NCBI RefSeq assembly: GCF_042646085.1
Contig: NZ_JBHRSZ010000002.1
Location: forward strand, 434,001 to 498,000
Direction: 5' to 3'
Length of the DNA: 64,000 nt
From: Litoribrevibacter euphylliae
GTDB lineage: Bacteria > Pseudomonadota > Gammaproteobacteria > Pseudomonadales > Litoribrevibacteraceae
Each line of letters opens with the position of its first letter. The first letter of the stretch is position 1. The notes beneath the pieces are model-generated. The model was not told where the DNA came from. It saw only the letters and a program-made list of their open reading frames with translations, and searched no databases. Below are positions 54,262 to 63,416 of this stretch, one piece after another. A program made the position numbers and the translations under genes.

Positions 54262-54319
54262 GATTCTTAGTCGGCGCTTTCCATCTGCTTTGTGCAACAG
54301 AAAGAGCCTACTAAGAATC
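54262..54319. terminator. Long hairpin between convergent genes
   Basis: GATTCTTAGT-C-GGC-G-CTTTC pairs with GAAAG-A-GCC-T-ACTAAGAATC across an 18-base loop. It overlaps the last codons of the minus-strand cyclase gene. No T-run follows on the plus side, so it is a probable rather than classic terminator. Confidence 0.55.
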
Positions 54320-55465
54320 CAGAATAAGATAGTCTTTTGACACTTCATCGTAGACACAAAAGACGCAACGATTTCGACCTGTTTCCTTAGCTCGATACAA
54401 CGCCTTATCCGCTTCTTTGAACAACTGAGTGGGTAAATTGGTTTCGTAGTTTTTAACGACTCGTGAAACAGAGCCGATACTCACTGTCATCGACAAGTTG
54501 ATATCAGCCAGTTTTAATGGCGTTGACTCAATGCGTTGACGAATACGTTCCATCACCAATCTCGCACCCTCCACATCCGTCCCAGGTAGGATCAAGCTAA
54601 ATTCTTCACCACCAAATCGAGCGCAAATATCCGTGGTTCTGGGAAGGCATTTAGTTAACAGTGTCGCCAAATGCTTCAGACACTGATCCCCTACATCATG
54701 GCCATGGCTGTCATTTATTTTTTTGAAAAAATCACAATCTACGATAGCAACGGTAATTTTTTCATGATTACGAGATGTTAAATGGCACAGTTCGTTAAGT
54801 TTTTCATCGAAGAAGCGGCGATTATCCAATTGTGTGAGAGCATCAGTTCGACTGAGTTTAGCAAGTACCAACTCATTATTGAGAGACCCCCAATACGCCT
54901 GAGATTGCCGTTTCGCCAAATCCAGAATGAAAAACATGTAGACAAGCAAAAGCAATGTCATGGCCCATTGATGGGTCACACTCAACGTCACTAAGATGGC
55001 TGGAAGTATCATAGATAAGACAAAGAACACACCCAGTTTTAGATTCGGTGCAAAATTATCTGTCCCACCAGGCACTAACCCAGCCGTACTGAAGGTCATC
55101 AGCATTAAGAACATGCTGTTAGGTTGCTGTAGCGAATAAGCAAACAAACCACCCCAAAGCAAAGAGTGCGGCATCAGAAGCCAAATCAGCCAGCTCTTCC
55201 AGCGTTTAATATTGAAGCCATCATCACGGCTTAAAGATCTTAAATGCAGCCAGCGAATGGCCGCCACAATAACGAAGAGACAAAGAGCCCCCCAGAACAG
55301 CAGCGGTTGCTCCAGAAAAATGCCACTTCCTATCCCGTTGATTAACCAAATAAAGGGATAAATCAGAACACCAAGTGCCATCCTTTTCTGAGTGTCAAAA
55401 GCCACTCGGACGTCTACCTCAAGATGAGAACCGACAACATCTTCAGACAACTTAGGGTCATTCAT
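54311..55465 (-). CDS. Membrane-bound diguanylate cyclase
   Basis: This 384-aa protein makes the second messenger cyclic di-GMP. The N-terminal half has about five or six membrane helices (residues 28-195). The GGDEF domain (about 205-375) is complete: 'LTQLDNRRFFDEKL', 'VDCDFFKKINDSHGHDVGDQ' and the active-site loop 'ARFGGEEFSLILPG'. An inhibitory-site RxxD (RTTD) lies five residues before GGEEF, so product feedback is likely. The membrane part is not of a named sensory type that I can identify. It is convergent with the type-3-repeat gene and divergent from apt. Confidence 0.93.
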   Translation of the reverse strand: MNDPKLSEDVVGSHLEVDVRVAFDTQKRMALGVLIYPFIWLINGIGSGIFLEQPLLFWGALCLFVIVAAIRWLHLRSLSRDDGFNIKRWKSWLIWLLMPHSLLWGGLFAYSLQQPNSMFLMLMTFSTAGLVPGGTDNFAPNLKLGVFFVLSMILPAILVTLSVTHQWAMTLLLLVYMFFILDLAKRQSQAYWGSLNNELVLAKLSRTDALTQLDNRRFFDEKLNELCHLTSRNHEKITVAIVDCDFFKKINDSHGHDVGDQCLKHLATLLTKCLPRTTDICARFGGEEFSLILPGTDVEGARLVMERIRQRIESTPLKLADINLSMTVSIGSVSRVVKNYETNLPTQLFKEADKALYRAKETGRNRCVFCVYDEVSKDYLILDS

Positions 55466-55625
55466 TAGGGGTTTAATTCCACAATGCGCATTATTAGCAG
55501 TGTAGCAGCTGATATATCCCCTTCACTTTTCACTGGCAAGCTTTACAATCTTGGTATTCAATTAACGTAAGGACGTTGAACGGAGCTTTCCGTTCAAACT
55601 GCTATTTCTCTGCAAGGATTCCTCT

Positions 55626-56171
55626 ATGTCGTTTGACGAGATCTATCTAAAAGCTAACATTCGCGCGGTTCATAACTGGCCAAAAGAAGGCGTAACCTTC
55701 CGAGACATCACCCCACTCCTGCAACAACCAAAGCCATTTCGAATGGTGATTGATGCACTAACTCAACGTTATATTAATCATGACATTGACCGGATTGCCG
55801 CCATCGATAGTCGCGGGTTTTTAATTGGTTCCGTACTGGCGTACAACCTCAATAAACCTCTTATTCTGGTTCGTAAAAAAGACAAGCTTCCACCACCGGT
55901 CATTTCAGAAAGTTATGATTTGGAATACGGTGCTGCGACCGTTGAGATTCAAGAAGGTTCTTGCAATGCAGGTGACAAAGTACTGATTGTCGATGACATC
56001 ATCGCCACCGGCGGCACTATGATGGCAGCCAGTACTTTATTGAAGAGCCAAGGCGCGGAAGTGTTTGAAGCTGCAGCCTTGATTGATTTGCCAGACCTAA
56101 ATGGCTCGACCCTTCTTCAGAATATTGGCATTGGCGTCTATAGCCTATGCGCCTTTGAGGGTGAGTCGTGA
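55626..56171 (+). CDS. apt: Adenine phosphoribosyltransferase
   Basis: This 181-aa purine-salvage enzyme joins adenine to PRPP to give AMP. It carries the family start 'NIRAVHNWPKEGVTFRDITPLL', 'ARGF'-type loop ('AIDSRGFLIGSVLAYNL'), 'LVRKKDKLPPPVISESYDLE' and the PRPP-binding 'VLIVDDIIATGGTMMAAS'. Length and order are standard. AAGGATTCCTCT precedes the ATG. Confidence 0.97.
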   Translation: MSFDEIYLKANIRAVHNWPKEGVTFRDITPLLQQPKPFRMVIDALTQRYINHDIDRIAAIDSRGFLIGSVLAYNLNKPLILVRKKDKLPPPVISESYDLEYGAATVEIQEGSCNAGDKVLIVDDIIATGGTMMAASTLLKSQGAEVFEAAALIDLPDLNGSTLLQNIGIGVYSLCAFEGES

Positions 56172-56262
56172 AATTTATCTCTAGCCATAAGTAGTTAGTA
56201 CTTAGCCCAATATATAAAAACAATAAATAAAGAGTTGTTATATGTTGGGCCTCATCATTATC

Positions 56263-57285
56263 TTAACGATCATCTAAACGGGCTAAATATATACTTGGTG
56301 ATGTACCAAACCAACGCTTAAAGGCTTTATAAAAACTACTGTTGTCTTTATAACCAAGGCTTAATGCTACGCTAGTCACGCTTTCTGACTCTACTCTGAG
56401 CAACCTTAACGCCTCTTCCTTTTTAATATCATCACAAATAGATGTGAAATCCGTACCCTCTTCCTTCAACTTTCGATATAAGGTTTGACGACTGACATTC
56501 ATTCTCTTACACACAATATTGACATTAATATCGCGCTGTTCATTTAGCGCCTGCCTAACCACCTCATTTGTTTTGACAGCAAAGGTGTGCTGAGACGTTA
56601 TGGTGTTCATAATCTCTTGCGCTTTTGACTCCATGATAGCTTTTAGGTACTGATTCCCATTCAAAATGGGAAGCTGTAGCAATGCTTTATCAAAAACCAA
56701 GGCATTATGTTCAGCGTTATAAGAAACACTGCAATCAAAAAAAGAATTTAACGCGGAATGATAAGCAGGTTTGGGAAAGGTAAAGCATACCTCTGAACAT
56801 GGGATAGCATGAGCACTCAGAACACGGCCCCAACTGATCATTGCGCTCATACTCCGCTCTACTACCCTACTTGGATAGCCCTTATCCTCATCTAACGAAA
56901 ACACAAGAACGCATGATTCATTATCTATGCGCATCACCCACGATTCAGAAGAATTCATCAACGGGATATTTTGAATAAAAATAGCAATAGCCTCTCCCAA
57001 ATTTTCACATTGACTCACCCAACTGGCCAACACGCCTTTTGAAGAGGTATTAACCCTTTGACCAATTTGTAAGCCAATATCAGGGATGACAGTATTGCAA
57101 TCAATCCACTTCCACAGCGTAATCAATTTGCTCTCGGGAAAACGTCTTTCTGGGTTTTCCAGTGAACTACGATCAATACCTAATTTATTTAGTATCTTTT
57201 CATTTATAACCTTTAATGAACTGCAAGTTTCCACTAAATCCAACACAGAAGCGTTTGATACTGAGCCTGAAATGCTTAAACCCAT
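56263..57285 (-). CDS. AraC-family regulator divergent from the M4-like peptidase
   Basis: This 340-aa protein has an N-terminal arabinose-binding-type effector domain (about 20-210) and a C-terminal AraC helix-turn-helix pair (about 255-336: 'NVNIVCKRMNVSRQTLYRKL', 'SVALSLGYKDNSSFYKAFKR'). It starts 95 bp from the divergent peptidase gene, a layout that often means direct control. It is of the same subtype as the AraC gene at 6.1 kb. Confidence 0.87.
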   Translation of the reverse strand: MGLSISGSVSNASVLDLVETCSSLKVINEKILNKLGIDRSSLENPERRFPESKLITLWKWIDCNTVIPDIGLQIGQRVNTSSKGVLASWVSQCENLGEAIAIFIQNIPLMNSSESWVMRIDNESCVLVFSLDEDKGYPSRVVERSMSAMISWGRVLSAHAIPCSEVCFTFPKPAYHSALNSFFDCSVSYNAEHNALVFDKALLQLPILNGNQYLKAIMESKAQEIMNTITSQHTFAVKTNEVVRQALNEQRDINVNIVCKRMNVSRQTLYRKLKEEGTDFTSICDDIKKEEALRLLRVESESVTSVALSLGYKDNSSFYKAFKRWFGTSPSIYLARLDDR

Positions 57286-57380
57286 GGTGTGTTACCAATA
57301 GACATATAACCGAGACGATAAGACATTATTAGTTTTGACTGAAACCCTTAGTATAACCACTGAACCAAATCACAATAAAC

Positions 57381-59114
57381 ATGGGACTTTCAGTGAAGAT
57401 TCGTTTTCATCATTTTCTTTTAAAACATCATCAGACGTACATTCATATTCCTTTCTTAATCTGTAGTTCAGTATTTCTCAGTGGCTGTGGTGGATCTGGC
57501 GGATCAGGGAGGGATGAAGCCGATGTTTCGGCTGGACAAGTACAACCGATAGAATTTCAGCAACCACTGAGTAACATTGAGTCTGCATCACTTAGAGACA
57601 CGAATGGTACAGAAGAACAATTAAGCGGTACTCTGAAACTGACCTATTCCGACGCGACGGTTTCTAACGAGAATCAAGCCAATATGCTGAATCTCTATTG
57701 GACTGATGGCGATGGCAGCGTCTCTTCACAACAACCATTCACTCAGTTACCCCTCAATTCTGATAAAACAGAAGTTACACTTAACAATGTAAGTATCCCT
57801 AACCATGCTTATGGAATTTTAATTTTCTCAAGTAACGACGCTGGTGAATCAGAAGAAGGTTTCCCAGTTAGCTTTCACGACTTCCAAGGGAATACGAATC
57901 TATCTGGCCCTGGAGGTAATGAACAGACCTTCTGGTATTATGGTAACGACCGTCCTCATATTTCCATTCTACGCGATGCATCACAATCAATATGTTGGTT
58001 TGATAATGGTTTAGTAAGTGTCATTGATATGAATAATACTCGTGATGAAAGTAATCATGATGGTATAAATCAGTCCAACACCCCAGATGATGCAACCTAC
58101 CCACCCTACTCTTTTAATTGCGATGCCGAACCCGTCAACTCCTATCGCACCATAAGCGACAACATTGGCGTATGGACTTATTCCACCATTAATGACGCCA
58201 TGCATTACGGCACTCACGTGTACGATATTTTCCTCAAGTATCTTAATGAACCACCACTAAAGGAAAAAATTCGTCTACGGGTTCATTATGATAATGAAGT
58301 TAGTGTCTCTGCTTTTTGGGATGGCGCGTATGCAAATTTTAGTGATGGTTATGGAAGCCATTATTCTTTAGCAACACTAGACATTATTGCCCACGAAGTA
58401 GCTCACGGAGTTTTAGATCGTATTTCATCGCTGAAGATTTTCGACGGGCCAATAACTCAAGATATGCGCACACTACACGAAGCATTTAGCGATATTTCTG
58501 GTGTGATAGCAAAATATGAATACACAGGTACGCTGAGTAGCTGGGTACACGGGGAAGAATCCAATGGACGGATTCGAAACCTAGACCAGATCATCACAGA
58601 ACCCGGTGCTATTGCCAGCTTTTTAGATTACAACGAAGCCAATAATAATCCTTATTTTCGCATCGGAATAATGACTTACCCGTTCTATCAACTAACCCAA
58701 ACTTGGGGGGTAGAGCAAGCCTATAATATTTATATTAATGCTGCGAAATATTGCTGGCAGCCTACCTCCACGCTTCCTGAAGCTGCAGAATGCATTAAGG
58801 AGCAAGCAAGCAATCAAGAGCTACCTGAGCAAGACGTTATTGATGCGTTTAAAACTGTCAAAATTAAATTATTTGACGAGGGAGTTCTTAGTCACTTCAC
58901 TCTTGTGAAAAATGACCTTACCGTAACGCTTAGCGATAACAGCCAAAGCACAAGCAGCGTAAGCAACTGGCAATGGGACTTTGGAGATAACACACAGTCA
59001 AATGACACACATCCAATACACACCTACACCCAGCCAGGAGAATACATCATTCGTTTAGTTGTCAGAGATCAAAGCGGATCAGAAGACAGCTTTGAGAGAA
59101 AAATAACCATTTAA
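57381..59114 (+). CDS. M4-like (thermolysin family) metallopeptidase lipoprotein with PKD domain
   Basis: This 577-aa lipoprotein has lipobox FLSGC (lipid on Cys36) and a Gly/Ser linker, a beta-rich region (about 60-190), the catalytic domain (about 195-510) and a C-terminal PKD domain (about 515-577, 'WQWDFGDNTQSNDTHPIHTY'). Zinc ligands are visible as HEVAH (His338, Glu339, His342) and HEAFSD (Glu367), the M4 pattern, with 'FSDGYGSHYSLATLDIIAHE' just before. The usual M4 propeptide (FTP/PepSY) is not recognised, so how it is kept inactive is unclear. It should digest extracellular protein while tethered to the outer membrane. The divergent AraC-type gene is the likely controller. Confidence 0.85.
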   Translation: MGLSVKIRFHHFLLKHHQTYIHIPFLICSSVFLSGCGGSGGSGRDEADVSAGQVQPIEFQQPLSNIESASLRDTNGTEEQLSGTLKLTYSDATVSNENQANMLNLYWTDGDGSVSSQQPFTQLPLNSDKTEVTLNNVSIPNHAYGILIFSSNDAGESEEGFPVSFHDFQGNTNLSGPGGNEQTFWYYGNDRPHISILRDASQSICWFDNGLVSVIDMNNTRDESNHDGINQSNTPDDATYPPYSFNCDAEPVNSYRTISDNIGVWTYSTINDAMHYGTHVYDIFLKYLNEPPLKEKIRLRVHYDNEVSVSAFWDGAYANFSDGYGSHYSLATLDIIAHEVAHGVLDRISSLKIFDGPITQDMRTLHEAFSDISGVIAKYEYTGTLSSWVHGEESNGRIRNLDQIITEPGAIASFLDYNEANNNPYFRIGIMTYPFYQLTQTWGVEQAYNIYINAAKYCWQPTSTLPEAAECIKEQASNQELPEQDVIDAFKTVKIKLFDEGVLSHFTLVKNDLTVTLSDNSQSTSSVSNWQWDFGDNTQSNDTHPIHTYTQPGEYIIRLVVRDQSGSEDSFERKITI

Positions 59115-59417
59115 AGAGACTGAAGCCATTAAATATTCACCGTTTTCAGTGCGTAAAGAGGACAAGCTTTTGGGCTGATCCATGAAACGTCATGGATCAC
59201 CTTCTTAAAATAGGTATTAATGTTTCTTCAGTTTTTTAGCGCAGAATTGTTTACAGTCTCCGTTCGTCGGGTCTTTCTCTTTTTTTCTTTTATATTCACC
59301 ATTGTGAACTAATTTAAGGAGTACTGAAGTATCAACAAGTTAGGGACTTTTTTTGATATTGATTATCAAAAGGGGCTCTTTTCCCCTGATTTTTAAGGAT
59401 AACGGGGTATAAGAAAG
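59115..59417. promoter_or_regulatory. Intergenic region: palindromes before the 181-aa gene
   Basis: Three features stand out. A perfect 9-bp hairpin GATCCATGA/TCATGGATC (59177-59198) lies after the peptidase gene. A Fur-like palindrome TTGATA-TTGAT-TATCAA spans 59353-59369. A hairpin AGGGG...CCCCT followed by T's (59371-59395) sits right behind it, before the next gene. The last two could form an operator plus attenuator; this is inference. Confidence 0.45.
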
Positions 59418-59963
59418 ATGGATGCACAACTTAATTCTTTGAATAAAGGCGTGGTCACTCCGATTCTCAAGACACTTAGCCAACACCTGAAGCTACCGGA
59501 TCTCGCGGAGCTTTATTTACTGACCACCGCTGCTGTCAGCCTGAACCGACAGAGCCACATGTTCCAATTTGCGTCTGATACGTTTGGACTCTTCCGAATT
59601 ACGGAAGCACAACACTTATCTCTTTGGGATGAACAGCTCGTCAAAGACCCGGACTTAGCATCGAAGATTCGAGGCCTTGCCAGTCAACACCAGTTCTTAC
59701 AATCCCCTCACCAAGAGCTCAATATTAATCTTAACTACTCAACAGCTATTGCCGTGTTTGCACTCAGTCTCATGCCTAAAAGCTTCGAAGTGGGTTTAAG
59801 CCTTCACCAACAGATAGCATTAATTAATCAGGCCTTTCCCGGATTTAAAGGGATCAACAGACGAGAATGGCAACAAGCCAATGCGCGATTAAATACTCAG
59901 GATACAGAAACCTGTTTGTTATCTCCGTCGAAGCAGAACAACCCGGTTCCGGTATGTGCTTAA
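59418..59963 (+). CDS. Hypothetical protein, 181 aa
   Basis: I recognise no firm family. It lacks a signal peptide and is mostly helical. Residues 50-125 ('FASDTFGLFRITEAQHLSLW', 'ELNINLNYSTAIAVFAL') faintly recall lysozyme/transglycosylase-type 'GLFQIT...N...A' patterns, but no clear catalytic Glu can be assigned, so this remains a guess. The gene is preceded by a Fur-like palindrome and a possible attenuator hairpin. Confidence 0.6.
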   Translation: MDAQLNSLNKGVVTPILKTLSQHLKLPDLAELYLLTTAAVSLNRQSHMFQFASDTFGLFRITEAQHLSLWDEQLVKDPDLASKIRGLASQHQFLQSPHQELNINLNYSTAIAVFALSLMPKSFEVGLSLHQQIALINQAFPGFKGINRREWQQANARLNTQDTETCLLSPSKQNNPVPVCA

Positions 59964-60010
59964 TGTTCAGCACAAAACAAAGATAAGTTATCGGTTATCA
60001 ATCAGGTCTC

Positions 60011-60724
60011 TTAGAAAAGTCGACCGATTAACTGTGGCAGCACGGTTTCCACTTTTTGAATGCGTTGCCCCAAGGTAACGGCCTCAAAACCCGCTTCAAT
60101 CAGTTTATCCACTTCGTATTGGATAAAGCCGCCTTCCGGCCCTATCGCCAATACTAACGACTCGTCGATATCCCGAGGGCAAGTCTCCGAAACGTACGGA
60201 TGTGCGACCAACGCCTTTTTCTCAGACACAACGGTTGGCAAACGATCCTCCACAAACGGTTTGAAACGCTTTTCCAACTGAATCGTCATCGGAACCGTAT
60301 CAACCGCCTGTTCTAACCCTAACTGAACGTATTCATCCAACTGTTCTAGAAACGGCGATTGCCAATAACTTTTTTCAACACGGTAAGAGTTAATCAACAC
60401 CAGATGTTCAACGCCCAGCGCAGTTAAGTTCTGAATAATACGACGTAGCATCTTTGGCCGAGGTAAAGCCAGAATGACGGTCAGAGGAAGTTTGTTAGGC
60501 GGGTTATGCGTCAGCTCCACAGTTAAACTGACGCGAAAGGATTGACCATCTTGCGTTGCTTCAATGACCTCACCATATCCCATCAAACCATTAAGCATAC
60601 CAACTTTTAATCGTCGCCCCGGTTCGGCTTGATGCACTTGATGAATGTGCTTAGCTCGATAATCCGACAGTTCAATCAGAGAAGAACTGACAAAATCATG
60701 TTCTGTAATAAGAATCAGGTTCAC
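60011..60724 (-). CDS. rsmE: 16S rRNA m3U1498 methyltransferase RsmE
   Basis: This 237-aa SPOUT-class enzyme methylates U1498 of 16S rRNA. The N-terminal PUA-like part shows 'RAKHIHQVHQAEPGRRLKVG'; the knot domain has 'VILALPRPKMLRRIIQNLTA', 'LAIGPEGGFIQYEVDKLIEA' and 'VTLGQRIQKVETVLP' (usually 'LGxRILRTETA'), binding S-adenosylmethionine. Length fits. Confidence 0.9.
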   Translation of the reverse strand: MNLILITEHDFVSSSLIELSDYRAKHIHQVHQAEPGRRLKVGMLNGLMGYGEVIEATQDGQSFRVSLTVELTHNPPNKLPLTVILALPRPKMLRRIIQNLTALGVEHLVLINSYRVEKSYWQSPFLEQLDEYVQLGLEQAVDTVPMTIQLEKRFKPFVEDRLPTVVSEKKALVAHPYVSETCPRDIDESLVLAIGPEGGFIQYEVDKLIEAGFEAVTLGQRIQKVETVLPQLIGRLF

Positions 60725-60750
60725 CAGCTAAGCACTCGCAGGAAAGGCAA

Positions 60751-61749
60751 TTAGTCTAAATGCAAAGAACGCTTTCTGTGCTCTGCTTTCTTGGCTTGTT
60801 TGATCGCTTTACGCTCTTCCATAGATACGCCAATGTGACCAATACCCTGCTCTTGGGCTAACGCCATTTGACGCTGACGATTACGAGCGCGTTCACGGGT
60901 GGTTTCATCGAGCGTATCGAAACAGCTTGGGCATGATACGCCGTCTTCAAATTTTTCAGAGGCTTTGTCTTCTTCTGAAACCGGCATACGACATGCGTGG
61001 CATAGCTCGAACTTACCTTTATCCAGGTTGTGATCAACCGTGACACGGTTGTCGAAAACAAAGCATTCACCTTTCCACATACTTTCTTCGGCAGGCACTT
61101 CTTCCAAATATTTAAGAATGCCGCCTTCCAGGTGATAAACCTCTTCAAAGCCTTCTTTTTTCATAAAGGCAGAGGCTTTTTCACAACGAATCCCGCCCGT
61201 ACAAAACATAGCTACTTTCTTGTGCTTGGTTTTGTCGACGTTCTCACGAACATAGCCTGGGAATTCACGGAAGATCTTAGTGTCCGGGTTTACTGCGTGT
61301 TCAAAGGTACCCACTTCAACTTCGTAGTCGTTACGCGTATCCAACAAAAGTACGTCTGGATCAGAAATCAGGTCGTTCCAATCTTTCGGCTTAACATAGG
61401 TGCCAACCACTTCATTCGGGTCGATCCCATCAACACCCATGGTTACGATTTCTTTCTTAAGCTTAACTTTCATGCGGTAGAACGGCTGTGCTTCATCGAA
61501 CGATTCTTTATGTTCTAGTTCAGCCAAACGCGGATCACTCTTCAGGTAAGCCAATAAGGCATCAATGCCTTCACGGGTACCCGCTACCGTACCGTTAATG
61601 CCTTCTTGAGCAAGCAGTAAGGTGCCTTTAATCTCATGCTCATCACAGAATGCTTTAAGCGGATCACGGATTTCTTGGTAATTGTCTAATGTCACGAAGC
61701 GATACATAGCCGCAACAACAATCGGCTGTGAAGAAGTTTGTTCAGTCAT
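60751..61749 (-). CDS. trhO: tRNA uridine(34) hydroxylase TrhO (rhodanese-like)
   Basis: This 332-aa protein (formerly YceA) hydroxylates U34 of certain tRNAs to 5-hydroxyuridine. An N-terminal domain ('IKGTLLLAQEGINGTVAGTR') precedes a rhodanese domain (about 125-225) with the active-site loop MFCTGGIRCEKA (Cys183). A Cys-rich segment follows (CHAC...CPSC, about 248-275). Four 17-bp tandem repeats lie just upstream of its start. Confidence 0.93.
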   Translation of the reverse strand: MTEQTSSQPIVVAAMYRFVTLDNYQEIRDPLKAFCDEHEIKGTLLLAQEGINGTVAGTREGIDALLAYLKSDPRLAELEHKESFDEAQPFYRMKVKLKKEIVTMGVDGIDPNEVVGTYVKPKDWNDLISDPDVLLLDTRNDYEVEVGTFEHAVNPDTKIFREFPGYVRENVDKTKHKKVAMFCTGGIRCEKASAFMKKEGFEEVYHLEGGILKYLEEVPAEESMWKGECFVFDNRVTVDHNLDKGKFELCHACRMPVSEEDKASEKFEDGVSCPSCFDTLDETTRERARNRQRQMALAQEQGIGHIGVSMEERKAIKQAKKAEHRKRSLHLD

Positions 61750-61767
61750 TTTCTAACTCAATCTAAT

Positions 61768-61835
61768 GTTTTTGAAGTTCAACAGTTTTTGAAATTCAAT
61801 CGTTCCTGAAATTCAATAGTTCTTGGAGTTGATAG
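61768..61835. repeat. Four 17-bp tandem repeats upstream of trhO
   Basis: Units begin at 61768, 61785, 61802 and 61819, each of the form GTTCYTGAAATTCAATA with a few changes. They fill the gap between bolA and trhO, 18 to 86 bases before the minus-strand trhO start, where the promoter or leader must be. Confidence 0.9.
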
Positions 61836-61879
61836 GTTTTATGAAACACGCCAGCGCGTTAGTGTTGACCACTATTCGC

Positions 61880-62197
61880 TTACTGCTGATCGTGTTTACT
61901 TCCACCCATGCAATTTGGAGAGTCCGGTGCCGACTGCACCTGCTGGTACTCTTCCGGGGTATAGGTATGCAATGCCAGAGCATGGATGGTATCCATCACT
62001 TCGCCCAACACGCCATACACTTGCTGATGACGAGCAACTGAACGCTTGCCCTCGAATTTATCCGTAACCAACACCACTTTGAAATGCGACTCGGAACCGT
62101 CCGGTACATTGTGCATGTGGCTCTCGTTGAGAACTTCGAAATACTGAGGTTCAAAATTAGAACGAATTAACGCTTCGATTTGTGCTTGAATTTTCAT
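61880..62197 (-). CDS. bolA: BolA-family protein
   Basis: This 105-aa protein has the BolA class II KH-like fold: 'NVPDGSESHFKVVLVTDKFE', 'RHQQVYGVLGEVMDTIHALA', 'ALHTYTPEEY'. The conserved Cys near the C terminus (PNC) and the invariant His in ALALHTYTP match BolA rather than IbaG. BolA works with monothiol glutaredoxin and can bind DNA in stress and stationary phase. ATG 62197 (MKIQAQIEAL) is the family start; ATG 62218 is in frame but less likely. trhO follows on the same strand. Confidence 0.92.
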   Translation of the reverse strand: MKIQAQIEALIRSNFEPQYFEVLNESHMHNVPDGSESHFKVVLVTDKFEGKRSVARHQQVYGVLGEVMDTIHALALHTYTPEEYQQVQSAPDSPNCMGGSKHDQQ

Positions 62198-62361
62198 AAG
62201 GGTCAGCCTGCTTATCACTCAGCCGTATATTGAAAGAGCGGCATTGTAGCAAAGCCAGGGATAGAGGCACAAATTTTTGCCTAATAGGGAGACCCAATCA
62301 AAGCCATTGCGCGTTGATTGGCCTCTACGGTGTATATGTAAAACGGACAAACGGTACATCA

Positions 62362-63288
62362 ATGACAGACAATATCCTTCACTACGACACAACCCCACAA
62401 CAAGAGACTCTGGATTACCAATCCAAACGCTTCACTCTATCTGACGGACGGCAATTGGAATACTTCGAGTTTGGCGACCCTTTGGGCATTCCGACTCTCT
62501 ATCATCATGGTATGCCAGGTTCAGCGATGGAAGCAGCAGCCTTGCATGATGTATTTATTCAGCACGGATTAAAACTGATCAGCCCTAACCGCCCCGGCAT
62601 CGGCTTTTCATCCAAAACCGAAAACTATTGCCTTGAATTGATCACGTCCGATACCAAAGAGCTGATGGATTACCTCGGGCATCAAAAAGTCTCCGTAATA
62701 GGCTGGTCGTCGGGTGGCGTTCCTGCGTTATGGCTGGCCAAATCTGCTACCGAGTACGTACAACAAGTGATTCTGCTAAGCAGCTACAGTCACTTCTCTG
62801 AACTGGAACAGGCCCCATTCCACCAAACTGGACAAGCCTCTTGGCTAAAGCGTGTGGTTTCCCGATTGCCACGGCTCAGTTTGCTATGCATGGCGATGGC
62901 CGGTTATTTGGCCAATAAACTGCCCAAGCTCTATTTCCAATTAATGATTCGTCAATGCCATGTACAAGACGTTGATATACTTCAAAGTTATCCACATTAT
63001 GGCACCATGCTTTTAGAGGCTCAGCGCCAATCTTTTCGACAATCCAGTGCCAGCCTTTTTCATGATTTAGTCAGTCAATTTGAACAATGGCCGTTTCACT
63101 TAAGTAGCATAGATACCCCAGTAACCGTTTTTCAGGGCGACTGCGATCCCTTCGTTTCTGAGCGCATAGGCCAACACCTTGCCGATTGTTTGCCCAACGC
63201 TGAATACAACCTATTACACGGACAAGGCCATTTGTATTGGCTAGAGAAAAGCTTTCACTACCGGCTGGCCCGCCTTTGCCAAACCTGA
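62362..63288 (+). CDS. Alpha/beta-hydrolase
   Basis: This 308-aa protein has the hydrolase fold: 'LYHHGMPGSAMEAAALHD' (oxyanion strand HGMPG), nucleophile Ser in GWSSGG, acid Asp in 'FQGDCDPFVSE' and His in 'LHGQGHLYWLE'. No signal peptide. ATG 62362 (MTDNILHYD) is chosen because the upstream part of the frame (from 62230) does not look like coding sequence. Substrate unknown; it is of the proline-iminopeptidase/epoxide-hydrolase-like broad group. Confidence 0.8.
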   Translation: MTDNILHYDTTPQQETLDYQSKRFTLSDGRQLEYFEFGDPLGIPTLYHHGMPGSAMEAAALHDVFIQHGLKLISPNRPGIGFSSKTENYCLELITSDTKELMDYLGHQKVSVIGWSSGGVPALWLAKSATEYVQQVILLSSYSHFSELEQAPFHQTGQASWLKRVVSRLPRLSLLCMAMAGYLANKLPKLYFQLMIRQCHVQDVDILQSYPHYGTMLLEAQRQSFRQSSASLFHDLVSQFEQWPFHLSSIDTPVTVFQGDCDPFVSERIGQHLADCLPNAEYNLLHGQGHLYWLEKSFHYRLARLCQT

Positions 63289-63416
63289 TCAATAGACCAA
63301 GAAAATCAGTAACTAAAGGCTGAAGAAGAGTTGCAAAAGGCCGATAAAGGAACTACTACTTTAAAATAATAAAACCCTTTTAAACGGGTCACGACACTCT
63401 TACTTGGTTGGTAAAT

